From Seonamhaeicola algicola (GTDB lineage: Bacteria > Bacteroidota > Bacteroidia > Flavobacteriales > Flavobacteriaceae), in the NCBI RefSeq assembly GCF_007997385.1, contig NZ_VOSC01000005.1, positions 1 through 64,000 of the forward strand: a stretch of DNA of 64,000 nt, written 5' to 3'. Positions 43,317 to 51,821 of the stretch are shown here, one piece after another. Numbering within the stretch: position 1 is the stretch's first letter; each line of letters starts with the position of its first letter. Position numbers and translations under genes: made by a program. Below the pieces are notes generated by a model that was not told where the DNA came from, ran no database searches, and worked only from the letters and a program-made list of their open reading frames with translations.

Positions 43317-43352
43317 TAAGTATAATTACTTAGTTTTGTTTTAAAATACTTA
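43317..43352 (+). promoter_or_regulatory. nirB promoter with TAAGTA-N4-TACTTA operator
   Basis: TAAGTA (43317-43322) and TACTTA (43327-43332) form a perfect inverted repeat with a 4-bp spacer. The right half shares its TA with a perfect -7 box TAGTTTTG (43331-43338). A third TACTTA lies at 43347-43352, just before the ATG. The same arrangement precedes narK. A NarL-type regulator is the first suspect; repression or activation cannot be told apart. Confidence 0.65.
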
Positions 43353-43355
43353 GAT

Positions 43356-45872
43356 ATGAAAAAAATCATTGTAGTTGGTAACGGTATGGTTGGTTATAAA
43401 TTTTGTGAAAAATTTGTAGCTCAAGAAAATGCTGAAAATTTTAAAATCATCATTTTTGGTGAAGAACCAAGACCTGCTTATGATAGAGTTCACTTAAGCG
43501 AATTTTTTGAAAATCAAAACGCTAAGGCCTTAGAAATGGCACCAGCAACATGGTATGCAGATAATGGTATTGAATTAATAACCGGTGAACGTGTTGCCGA
43601 TATTAATAGAACCGAAAAAACAATAACTACTGCAAAAGACCGCGAGTTTGCTTATGATTATCTAGTGATGGCAACGGGGTCTTCTCCTTTTGTACCTCCA
43701 ATTAAAGGTGTTGAAAAAGAAGGTGTTTTTGTATACAGAACAATAGAAGATTTAGAAGGTATGTTAGCTTATGCGGCTAAACTTAAAGCAGAAAAACCAA
43801 ATGCTAAAGCAGCTGTTTTAGGTGGTGGTTTACTAGGTTTAGAGGCTGGTAAAGCTGTGTTAGATATGGGTTTAGAGCCGCACATTGTTGAGTTTGCACC
43901 TAAACTTATGCCAAGACAATTAGACACCCGAAGCTCACAAGTTTTAAAGTTGAAATTAGAATCTATTGGTTTAAATATTCATTTAAGTAAAGCTACAAAT
44001 CAAATTTTAGGTGATAAGTTTATTACAGGAATGGAGTTTGGTGAAGATGATATTTTAAATGTTGATATGCTTATAATTTCAGCAGGTATTCGCCCAAGAG
44101 ACGAGTTAGCAAAAGCCTGCGGCTTAGATGTGGGTGTACGCGGTGGTATTGTTGTAGATGATACTATGAAAACTTCAGATGATAACATTTATGCCATTGG
44201 AGAAATTGCACTTTATAATCAAATGATATATGGTTTAGTTGCTCCTGGTTATGATATGGCAGAGGTTGCTGTACAACAAGTTCTTGGTAATTCTGAAGTA
44301 AAAATGGCAGAAGAAATAGACATGTCTACCAAATTAAAATTAATAGGAGTTGATGTTGCTAGTTTTGGAGAACCATTTATGCCGGCTTCAAAGGGGCACT
44401 CAATAATTTTTGAAAATAAAACAGAGTATTTATATAAAAGAATTAATGTTAGTTTAGATGGAAAATCGTTGTTAGGTGGTATTTTGGTTGGTGATGCTTC
44501 AGATTATAACATGCTGCACCAAATGTACCTAAATGATATGAAAATTCCTGAAAATGCAGCACAACTTATTTTACCAGCAAGTGATGGTGCTTCGGCTTTT
44601 GGTGATGTAACAGATTTACCTGATGAAGCCCAAGTATGTTCGTGTGAAAGTGTAACAAAAGGTCAGATATGTGCTGCAATAGAAAATGGAGAAGCAACCG
44701 ATGTTGCAGGCGTTGTTAGCTGTACAAAAGCAGGTACGGGTTGCGGTGGTTGTAAACCTATGGTAACAGATTTAACAAATGCAACACTTAAATCTTTAGG
44801 AATTACAGTTAAAGAAGGTGTTTGTGAACATTTTGATTTAAGCAGGCAAGACTTATACCAAATTATTAAAGTTAAAGGTTACACAACGTTTAATGAGGTT
44901 TTAGATAATCACGGAAATGGGGGTCATGGTTGTGAACTATGTAAACCACTAGTAGCCTCATTAATGGCAACTATAAACGCTGATACTGCCAATAAAGAAT
45001 ATGCTATTCAAGATTCTAATGATAGATTTTTAGCAAACATTCAACGTAACGGAACATACTCTGTAGTGCCGCGTGTTCCTGGTGGAGAAATTACACCAGA
45101 TAAACTTATTGCACTCGGTGAAATTGCCAAAAAATACGATTTATATACCAAAATAACAGGCGGTGTTCGCATAGATTTATTCGGTGCTACACTCAACCAG
45201 TTACCATTAATTTGGAAAGAGTTAATCTCTCATGGCTTTGAAAGCGGTCATGCCTACGGTAAATCACTTAGAACCGTAAAAACATGCGTTGGTTCAACAT
45301 GGTGCCGTTATGGTATGGATGAAAGTGTAAGCTTTGGTATAGAGCTTGAAAATCGTTATCGCGGAATAAGAGCTCCACATAAAATTAAAGGTGGTGTTTC
45401 AGGTTGTATAAGAGAGTGTGCTGAAGCTCGCGGAAAAGATTTTGGTTTAATTGCTGTTGAAGGTGGCTGGAATTTATACGTTGGCGGAAATGGTGGCGCA
45501 ACACCACGTCATGCCGAATTATTAGCAGAGCAAATTGATAACGAAACGGTAATTAAGTACTTAGATAGATACTTAATGTTTTACATGCGTACAGCAAAAC
45601 CATTACAACGTACTGCTGCATGGCAAGAACGATTAGAAGGCGGTTTAAATTATGTAAAAGAAGTTGTCATTGAAGATAAACTTGGTATTGCTGAAGATTT
45701 AGAAAAAGAAATGCAAACCCTTGTTAATAAGTTTGAATGCGAATGGACGCAAGCGGTTAATAACCCCGAAATGATGAAGCGTTTCAACCATTTTGTTAAT
45801 AGTAAAGATGATGATGATAATTTAGTGTTTGTGCCAATGCGCGAACAAAAAATGCCAGAACCTTGGAAATAA
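43356..45872 (+). CDS. nirB: Assimilatory nitrite reductase [NAD(P)H], large subunit
   Basis: 838 residues. FAD/NAD-binding half (1 to about 405) with VVGNGMVG and AVLGGGLLGLEAGKA; a BFD [2Fe-2S] domain (about 427-475) with CSCES and GCGGCKP; a second, partial BFD-like segment ending in GCELCKP (about 525); a ferredoxin-like half domain; and the siroheme/[4Fe-4S] domain with Cys644, Cys650, Cys684 and Cys688. It reduces nitrite to ammonium with NAD(P)H in the cytoplasm. nirD follows 23 bp downstream. No siroheme synthesis genes are in the window. Confidence 0.96.
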   Translation: MKKIIVVGNGMVGYKFCEKFVAQENAENFKIIIFGEEPRPAYDRVHLSEFFENQNAKALEMAPATWYADNGIELITGERVADINRTEKTITTAKDREFAYDYLVMATGSSPFVPPIKGVEKEGVFVYRTIEDLEGMLAYAAKLKAEKPNAKAAVLGGGLLGLEAGKAVLDMGLEPHIVEFAPKLMPRQLDTRSSQVLKLKLESIGLNIHLSKATNQILGDKFITGMEFGEDDILNVDMLIISAGIRPRDELAKACGLDVGVRGGIVVDDTMKTSDDNIYAIGEIALYNQMIYGLVAPGYDMAEVAVQQVLGNSEVKMAEEIDMSTKLKLIGVDVASFGEPFMPASKGHSIIFENKTEYLYKRINVSLDGKSLLGGILVGDASDYNMLHQMYLNDMKIPENAAQLILPASDGASAFGDVTDLPDEAQVCSCESVTKGQICAAIENGEATDVAGVVSCTKAGTGCGGCKPMVTDLTNATLKSLGITVKEGVCEHFDLSRQDLYQIIKVKGYTTFNEVLDNHGNGGHGCELCKPLVASLMATINADTANKEYAIQDSNDRFLANIQRNGTYSVVPRVPGGEITPDKLIALGEIAKKYDLYTKITGGVRIDLFGATLNQLPLIWKELISHGFESGHAYGKSLRTVKTCVGSTWCRYGMDESVSFGIELENRYRGIRAPHKIKGGVSGCIRECAEARGKDFGLIAVEGGWNLYVGGNGGATPRHAELLAEQIDNETVIKYLDRYLMFYMRTAKPLQRTAAWQERLEGGLNYVKEVVIEDKLGIAEDLEKEMQTLVNKFECEWTQAVNNPEMMKRFNHFVNSKDDDDNLVFVPMREQKMPEPWK

Positions 45873-45895
45873 TTAACCTTCTAAAAAATGAAAAC

Positions 45896-46273
45896 ATGGA
45901 AACAATTCTAGATACATACAAAGCAACAAAAATAGAAGCGGTAAACGTTTGGTTTAAAGCAGCATCGGTAAACGATTTTCCGGCAGATGGTGGTGCGTGT
46001 GTTAAATATAAAAATAAGCAAATAGCAGTATTTAATTTTACCAGATTAGGCAAATGGTATGCATGCCAAAACGTGTGTCCGCATAAAATGGAAATGGTAT
46101 TATCGCGCGGTATGATTGGTGATGATAAAGGCATACCAAAAGTAGCTTGTCCATTACATAAAAAAACATTCTCACTAGAAAGTGGTGAAAATTTAAATGG
46201 TGATTTAGGAGCTATTGCAACCTATCCTGTAAAAGTTGAGGGTAATGATGTTTACATTGGTTTTTCAGAGTAA
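45896..46273 (+). CDS. nirD: Nitrite reductase small subunit
   Basis: 125 residues from the ATG at 45896; the frame is open 33 bp further upstream into the nirB end, but this ATG gives normal length. Rieske-like fold with AVFNFTRLGKWYACQNVCPHK and KVACPLHKKTFSLESGE. The Cys-X-His pairs CPH and CPLH are spaced as in a Rieske [2Fe-2S] site, so this small subunit may hold a cluster, unlike the E. coli NirD. It partners NirB. Confidence 0.92.
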   Translation: METILDTYKATKIEAVNVWFKAASVNDFPADGGACVKYKNKQIAVFNFTRLGKWYACQNVCPHKMEMVLSRGMIGDDKGIPKVACPLHKKTFSLESGENLNGDLGAIATYPVKVEGNDVYIGFSE

Positions 46274-46514
46274 TTAATAGGTTTCATTACCAATAAAAAG
46301 TAACAATTAATAAGGGCATGTTTATTAAAAGAGAATATATTTTAGTTAATTATTCAGTAATATCAAAAGATTCATAAATTAATTGTATAAAATTTATAAA
46401 CTTTAATGGTTGTAGTCATAAATTTTCAAAAGAATTTAAAATTACATGGAAGCTTTTAAAATTGAAATGTTAAATGTGTATCTTGGCTATTTACTTTAAA
46501 TATTTCTTAATAAT

Positions 46515-47102
46515 ATGAAGCCAACCAGATTTGAAACTGCCATAGCATTAATTGATAAAAAAAATTCTGAAGATGTAAACACTTACCAAGTTGGTGGTAT
46601 GAATTACCCTAAAGAATTACTGTATTCTCAGCGCATGACACGCAAATTATTACAGTTTGAACCCAATGCATCAAAAGCATTGCAAATTGCAGCGCGTGCA
46701 CAACATATTTGCAGGTGGCAAATTGCCCGTGATGAATACCCCATGGATAGGGTTGGTTATTTAAAATGGCGTGAAACTTTAAAGAAAATGCATGCTGAAA
46801 TTACATCAGAAATACTTACTAAAGTTGGGTATGATGCGCAGTATATTGAAAGAGTTTCACAATTAATAACCAAGAAGTTAATTAAAAAAAATGAAGAATC
46901 TCAAACACTTGAAGATACAGTATGTTTGGTGTTTTTAGATTATTATTTTGATGAATTTGCAGCAAAGCATGACGATGAAAAGGTTATTGATATTCTTCAA
47001 AAAACATGGAAAAAAATGTCTGAAAAAGGGCATGAGGCAGCTTTAAAACTTAGCTTTTCTAATAAAAACTTACAACTTGTTAAAAAAGCAATTCAAGGTT
47101 AA
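46515..47102 (+). CDS. DUF4202 domain protein
   Basis: 195 residues, all-helical. Conserved blocks: RFETAIALIDKKNSED near the start, YSQRMTRKLLQFEPNASKAL, AARAQHICRWQIARDEYPMDRVGYLKWR and DTVCLVFLDYYF. The HICRW and YPMDRVGYLKWR segments resemble HD-like helical bundles with conserved His, Arg and Trp. DUF4202 genes are, from memory, regularly found next to nitrate/nitrite assimilation genes, as here between nirBD and the sensor kinase, 11 bp upstream of the latter. The role is unknown. Confidence 0.85.
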   Translation: MKPTRFETAIALIDKKNSEDVNTYQVGGMNYPKELLYSQRMTRKLLQFEPNASKALQIAARAQHICRWQIARDEYPMDRVGYLKWRETLKKMHAEITSEILTKVGYDAQYIERVSQLITKKLIKKNEESQTLEDTVCLVFLDYYFDEFAAKHDDEKVIDILQKTWKKMSEKGHEAALKLSFSNKNLQLVKKAIQG

Positions 47103-47113
47103 TATTTTAGCGT

Positions 47114-48934
47114 ATGGCTAATAACCAAAATTCTTTAGATCAAAGAACTTTTGAGCGTTTAAGGCGTTTGTATATCATTGCGCTCAGTACCATTGCATTG
47201 TCTGTAATTGTTAGTCAAATTTTAATTAAAAAGCACCTAAAAGATCAGGAAAGCGACTCCAGAATTATAAACGTAGCCGGTAGGCAACGTATGCTCAGTC
47301 AAAAACTTACCAAAGAAATTTTAGCGCTTTCCACAGAAAAAAACAGTTTAAAACAACAAGCAATTACAGATAGTTTAAGGCAAACACTTCAGCTGTGGGA
47401 AACCTCACACAATGCATTGCAAAATGGCAATGATAGTTTGGGTTTACCTGGTAATAATAGTAAGGTTATTATGGGAATGTTTAATAACTTAAACCCTACT
47501 TTTAAAACTATAAAAGAGGCTTCAGAAAATATTATTCATCAAGTACAAGCTTCTACCTTAAGTACATCGGCATTTTTCACAACCCAAATACAAAAAGTTA
47601 CACAAAGTGAAGGGGCTTTTTTAGTGCAAATGGATAGTATTGTAAACCAATACGATAAAGAAGCCAAAGCCAAAGTTGCATGGTTACGCAAATTAGAAAC
47701 CTTTTTAATGGGGTTTACGTTAGTGCTTTTATTAGCTGAGTTTTTATTTATTTTTTGGCCCACAGCAAAAACAGTTAAAAAAAGTATTTCTGAGCTTATT
47801 TTGGCCGAAGAAAAAGCTAAAGAAATGGCTTATAACGCTGATGTTTTAAGTGAAGCCAAAGAAAAATCAATAAAAGAACTACGCGCCTTAAGTCATGCAA
47901 TGGATGAAACTTTACTTTTTGCCAGAATTACACCAAGTGGCCGTGTATTGCACATGGGTAAAAAGTTTTCAAAATTATTTAAGTTGAATAAATTTAATTC
48001 AGCCGATAGTTTTGCTAAAGTGCTTTCGGGTATTGAAACAGAACAAGAAACCATTGAAAACTTAATAGATAAACACAAAAAAATTGGTTGGCAAGGCGAA
48101 GTAAAAGCAACAACAAAAGATGCAATAAATGTTTGGTTAGAGTTATCTATGATACCGTTTAATCCAACCAATGAGCGTTCAGAATTACTCATTATAGCTT
48201 CAGATATTACAAAACGAAAAGAAGGTCAACTTGAAATTGAGCGCCTTACAAAGGCTAGTTTTGAAGAAAAAATGAACCAGCAAAAAATTGTATCAAGTAA
48301 AATTATTGAAAATCAAGAAAAAGAGCAAAACAGAATTGCTAAAGATGTGCATGACGGCATTGGACAAATGCTTACAGGTTTAAAATATAATTTAGAAAGT
48401 ATTGATAGTACTGATGTTGAAAAAACATCGGTTAAAGTTGAGCATTTAAAAGAGCTTACTGCCAATATAATTAAAGGTGTGCGTACAGCTACGTTTAACT
48501 TAACACCACCTGAATTGGCAGATCATGGCATTGTGCCAGCCTTGGCAAAACTTACCCAAGAATTAGCAAGATTAACCGGTAAAGAAATTTTACTTTTTAA
48601 TAAAACCGATTTTAATGAAAGACTAGATTCATTAACCGAAATTAATATTTACCGTATTACCCAAGAGGCTATTAATAACGCTATTAAGTATGCCAATTCA
48701 TCGCATATAATTGTATCATTAGCTAGTAGTAAAAACATGTTAAGTATTGTGGTTGATGATAACGGCAAAGGCTTTGAACCTTCAAAAGTTAAAAACATAA
48801 AAAAAGGCGATGGTGGCATGGGGTTAACCTTCATGAAAGAGCGCATAAAATATATAAACGGACGCTTATTTATTAATTCTGAACCAGGAAGTGGTACTCG
48901 CGTTACTTTAAATATTCCTTTACAAACTGTTTAA
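47114..48934 (+). CDS. NarX-like membrane sensor histidine kinase
   Basis: 606 residues. TM1 (about 18-38), a periplasmic helical PilJ/NarX-type domain with the P-box-like INVAGRQRMLSQKLTKE (about 53-69), TM2 (about 194-215), a coiled coil, a PAS domain (about 260-375), then HisKA_3 with RIAKDVHDGIGQMLTGLK (His413 as phosphorylation site) and HATPase with QEAINNAIKYANSS, DDNGKGFE and GGMGLTFMKER. The P-box is the nitrate-binding segment in NarX. It probably senses nitrate or nitrite outside the cytoplasm and phosphorylates the NarL-like regulator two genes downstream. Confidence 0.9.
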   Translation: MANNQNSLDQRTFERLRRLYIIALSTIALSVIVSQILIKKHLKDQESDSRIINVAGRQRMLSQKLTKEILALSTEKNSLKQQAITDSLRQTLQLWETSHNALQNGNDSLGLPGNNSKVIMGMFNNLNPTFKTIKEASENIIHQVQASTLSTSAFFTTQIQKVTQSEGAFLVQMDSIVNQYDKEAKAKVAWLRKLETFLMGFTLVLLLAEFLFIFWPTAKTVKKSISELILAEEKAKEMAYNADVLSEAKEKSIKELRALSHAMDETLLFARITPSGRVLHMGKKFSKLFKLNKFNSADSFAKVLSGIETEQETIENLIDKHKKIGWQGEVKATTKDAINVWLELSMIPFNPTNERSELLIIASDITKRKEGQLEIERLTKASFEEKMNQQKIVSSKIIENQEKEQNRIAKDVHDGIGQMLTGLKYNLESIDSTDVEKTSVKVEHLKELTANIIKGVRTATFNLTPPELADHGIVPALAKLTQELARLTGKEILLFNKTDFNERLDSLTEINIYRITQEAINNAIKYANSSHIIVSLASSKNMLSIVVDDNGKGFEPSKVKNIKKGDGGMGLTFMKERIKYINGRLFINSEPGSGTRVTLNIPLQTV

Positions 48935-48935
48935 A

Positions 48936-49319
48936 ATGAAAAGAAAATTAATAAGTTCGGGCGCTTCATTTGAAGATGAAATAGGGTATTCTAGAGCCGT
49001 TGTACAAGATAATTGGGTGTTTGTATCAGGCACAACAGGTTATAATTATGAAACTATGACTATTAGTGATAATATTATGGAGCAAACCGAGCAATGCTTA
49101 CTAAATATTAAACACGCTTTAGAAAAAGCTGATGCTACTTTAGCTGATATTGTACGGGTAAATTATATTGTACCTAATGCCAATGAATTTAAACTATGTT
49201 GGCCAATACTTAAAAAATACTTAGGAACCATAAAACCAGCGGCTACAATGATATCTGCAGGTTTAGCCAACAAAGACATGAAAATTGAAATTGAGGTAAC
49301 AGCTTTAAAAAGTAAGTAG
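48936..49319 (+). CDS. RidA-family protein
   Basis: 127 residues, the normal Rid/YjgF size. Blocks: GYSRAVVQDNWVFVSGTTGYN, EQTEQCLLNIKHALEKADATL, DIVRVNYIVPNANEF and IKPAATMISAGLANKDMKIEIEVTA. The usual catalytic Arg region appears as AATMISAGL, in which the Arg of classic RidA (R105 region) is not evident, so deaminase activity on enamines or imines is uncertain. It lies 1 bp after the sensor kinase stop and before the response regulator, an unusual place. Confidence 0.85.
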   Translation: MKRKLISSGASFEDEIGYSRAVVQDNWVFVSGTTGYNYETMTISDNIMEQTEQCLLNIKHALEKADATLADIVRVNYIVPNANEFKLCWPILKKYLGTIKPAATMISAGLANKDMKIEIEVTALKSK

Positions 49320-49399
49320 TATCATAAAATTTAATATCATAAAGATTGAAATTTCAGTTAAATAAAGCATATCAAAATTATAAATGTGAAATATAAAAT

Positions 49400-49438
49400 T
49401 AAGTACATACGTATAAGTACTTAAAATTTGTATTTTTG
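49400..49438 (+). promoter_or_regulatory. Promoter of the NarL-like regulator with nested palindrome
   Basis: TAAGTAC (49400-49406) and GTACTTA (49417-49423) flank a central ATACGTAT (49407-49414). A perfect -7 box TATTTTTG lies at 49431-49438, 19 bp before the ATG. The segment ATAAGTA equals one NarL heptamer half (AKRRGTA). Autoregulation is plausible. Confidence 0.6.
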
Positions 49439-49457
49439 CCATACAGAGTATTAGATT

Positions 49458-50123
49458 ATGAATGGAATTAAGGTTGTATTAGCAGATGATCATGCGTTGG
49501 TAAGAGACGGTATTAAAGCACTTTTAGAAGATCAAGCAGGTATTGATGTAATAGCTGAAGCTTCTGATGGAAAAGAGGCTTTACAAGTTATTAAAACCAA
49601 TAAACCCGATGTACTTATTGTTGATATTAGAATGCCTGAAATGAATGGTATTGAAGTTGTAAAAAATATAACAGCTAACTATAATGATATAAAAACATTA
49701 GTGCTTTCAATGCACGATTCTGAAGAGTACGTAGTACAATCTATTCAGTCTGGTGCCGATGGTTATTTGTTAAAAGGAGCCAGTAAGGAGGAGTTTTTAA
49801 AAGCATTAAATAAAATAGCTTCTGGCGGAAAATATTTTACAGGTGATGTTTCAGCAATAATAATGAATAATTTTGTTAATGGCGCATCTGCTGCTTCATT
49901 AAAACAAAATGCAGAGGTTAAGCAATTACCATTTAAATTAACAAAACGCGAAAAGCAGATTCTAGGTTTGGTTTTAGAGCTAAAAAATAATAAAGATATA
50001 GCTGAAGAACTTAATATAAGTAAACGAACTGCCGAGGTACACAGGTTTAACTTAATGAAGAAATTAGAAGTTTCAAATTTGAAAGAACTTACCGAAAAAG
50101 CTAAAGCATATCAGTTGGTATAA
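49458..50123 (+). CDS. NarL/FixJ-type response regulator
   Basis: 221 residues. Receiver domain (1-120) with Asp10/Asp11 and phospho-acceptor Asp56 in LIVDIRMPEMNG, then a LuxR-type HTH (about 158-221) with KLTKREKQILGLVLELKNNK split over helix 1-2, and ISKRTAEVHRFNLMKKLEV as recognition region. With the NarX-like kinase it forms a two-component pair controlling the surrounding nitrate genes. It has its own promoter, separate from the kinase, in a 138-bp gap. Confidence 0.92.
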   Translation: MNGIKVVLADDHALVRDGIKALLEDQAGIDVIAEASDGKEALQVIKTNKPDVLIVDIRMPEMNGIEVVKNITANYNDIKTLVLSMHDSEEYVVQSIQSGADGYLLKGASKEEFLKALNKIASGGKYFTGDVSAIIMNNFVNGASAASLKQNAEVKQLPFKLTKREKQILGLVLELKNNKDIAEELNISKRTAEVHRFNLMKKLEVSNLKELTEKAKAYQLV

Positions 50124-50223
50124 AATGCTTAATTATTAAAATCATAAGGTTTTTGCTACTACTATCTTAATGAATTAGTAAAATTTAGTTTTGTAAATTA
50201 CTAATCTCATAAATATTATTAAT

Positions 50224-50286
50224 TACGTATGTTTTAAGTGTTAAAATTAAGTAAAAATACTTAGTTTTGTATTGTAAAATTACGTA
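50224..50286 (+). promoter_or_regulatory. narK promoter with TAAGTA-N4-TACTTA operator
   Basis: TAAGTA (50248-50253), spacer AAAA, TACTTA (50258-50263), fused to a perfect -7 box TAGTTTTG (50262-50269). TACGTA hexamers flank it at 50224-50229 and 50281-50286. The layout is the same as at nirB. Confidence 0.65.
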
Positions 50287-50289
50287 GTC

Positions 50290-51726
50290 ATGATTAATAT
50301 TCAAGCTCAAAAGGCAACAAAACTATCGCTTTTCAATCTAAAAAACGTTTCAATACGTACATTCTGGATTACCGCCATATCATTCTTCATGTGTTTTTTC
50401 TCATGGTTTGGTATTGTGCCATTTATGCCAGATGTTGTAAAGGATCTTGGTTTAACGCCAGATCAAAAATGGAATTCAATAATATTAGCTGTTTCAGGTA
50501 CTGTATTTGCCCGTTTACTAATAGGTAAATTATGCGATAAATACGGCCCAAGAATGTGTTATACATTTTTATTAATGTTAGGTGCCATACCAGTTATTTT
50601 ATGCGGGTTGGTGCAAACACCAACTCAGTTTTTAGTATGCCGTTTATTTATTGGTTTCATTGGGGCATCATTTGTAATTACACAAGTACACACATCATTA
50701 ATGTTTGCACCAAACATTGTTGGTACTGCTAATGCCACATCGGCAGGTTGGGGTAATCTTGGTGGTGGTGCTAACCGTTTAGGTATGCCAATAATTGCTG
50801 CCGCTGTAGTTGGTTTTGGTGTTGCTGAAGCTGAAGCTTGGAGGTATTCTATGGTAATAGCCGGAACTATTTGTTTTGTAATGGGCTTAGTGTATTACTT
50901 TTTTACGCAAGATACGCCACAAGGTAATTTAAAGGAATTAAGGGCGCAAGGTGTTGAAATCCATAAGAAAAAAGATGAGGTGCCGTTTATAAAAGTTCTG
51001 AAAGATTATAGAATTTGGATATTGTTTTTAGTTTACGCCGCTAGTTTTGGTATAGAACTTACGGTTTATGGTACCATGGATGATTATTTACAAAACACAT
51101 TTCAACTTAAAAGGGTAACTGCCGGTAATATTGTATTGTCATTTGCTTTAATGAATATTTTTGCAAGAACACTTGGAGGCTTTTTTGGTGATAAATTTGG
51201 CAAGCTAAAAGGATTAAGAGGTAGAGTGTTGTTCTTATCGTTTATCCTTTGTGTTCAGGGTGTTATGCTTATTACGTTTTCAACAACTACAAGTATTATT
51301 TTTGGTTTTGTATTTCTAATTCTTTTTAGTTTGAGTGTGCAAATGGCAGAAGGCGCTACATTTTCTGTAGTACCATTTATTAATAAAAAAGCTATTGGTG
51401 CTGTATCAGGTATTGTTGGAGCAGGAGGAAACGTGGGCGCTTTTTTAGCGGCTTTGTTTTTAAAATCTAAATCTGCCATAGCCGAAAAAACAGCAATTTC
51501 ATTAAACAACGGATTAAGTGATGAGGTTGTAAAAGCAGCTCAATCAGCGGCATCATCAGGTGCAGTTTCACAAGGTTATTTTGTAATTGGTTTTATAGTT
51601 TTAATTACGGGCTTTGTGGCTTTAGCAATTAAATTTTCAAAAGAAGAAGATACTATTAATGATGCTTCACAAAATACAAACAAAAATTTAGCTGAAAGTT
51701 TACAACCAGTACAAATAAAAAGTTAA
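50290..51726 (+). CDS. narK: NarK-type nitrate/nitrite transporter (MFS)
   Basis: 478 residues, 12 membrane helices. MFS loop GKLCDKYGPR between helices 2 and 3, and Gly-rich nitrate signatures SAGWGNLGGGANRLGMP (helix 5) and SGIVGAGGNVGAF (helix 11). It imports nitrate with protons and/or exports nitrite. It is the only nitrogen oxide transporter in the window and lies directly upstream of the nitrate reductase. The C-terminal 30 residues are polar and cytoplasmic. Confidence 0.94.
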   Translation: MINIQAQKATKLSLFNLKNVSIRTFWITAISFFMCFFSWFGIVPFMPDVVKDLGLTPDQKWNSIILAVSGTVFARLLIGKLCDKYGPRMCYTFLLMLGAIPVILCGLVQTPTQFLVCRLFIGFIGASFVITQVHTSLMFAPNIVGTANATSAGWGNLGGGANRLGMPIIAAAVVGFGVAEAEAWRYSMVIAGTICFVMGLVYYFFTQDTPQGNLKELRAQGVEIHKKKDEVPFIKVLKDYRIWILFLVYAASFGIELTVYGTMDDYLQNTFQLKRVTAGNIVLSFALMNIFARTLGGFFGDKFGKLKGLRGRVLFLSFILCVQGVMLITFSTTTSIIFGFVFLILFSLSVQMAEGATFSVVPFINKKAIGAVSGIVGAGGNVGAFLAALFLKSKSAIAEKTAISLNNGLSDEVVKAAQSAASSGAVSQGYFVIGFIVLITGFVALAIKFSKEEDTINDASQNTNKNLAESLQPVQIKS

Positions 51727-51732
51727 AAATAT

Positions 51733-51764
51733 CCTGAGTTTTTAGTATTAGTTCAGGTTTCTTT
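51733..51764 (+). terminator. Weak terminator after narK
   Basis: CCTGA (51733-51737) pairs with TCAGG (51753-51757), plus one G-T pair, followed by TTTCTTT. The stem is short. Confidence 0.35.
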
Positions 51765-51770
51765 GAGAGT

Positions 51771-51814
51771 GTTATTCCCGCAAAATACAATATAGCTTGT
51801 AAAGCGGGAATAAC
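51771..51814. repeat. 11-bp inverted repeat, REP-like
   Basis: GTTATTCCCGC (51771-51781) and its exact reverse complement (51804-51814) with a 22-nt loop. The CCCGC/GCGGG core is unusually G+C-rich here. It has no T-run on either strand, so it is not a classical terminator. It resembles the short palindromic repeats with a 'CATTCCCGC...GCGGGAAT' core found in many bacterial genomes. Confidence 0.45.
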
Positions 51815-51821
51815 AAAAAGA

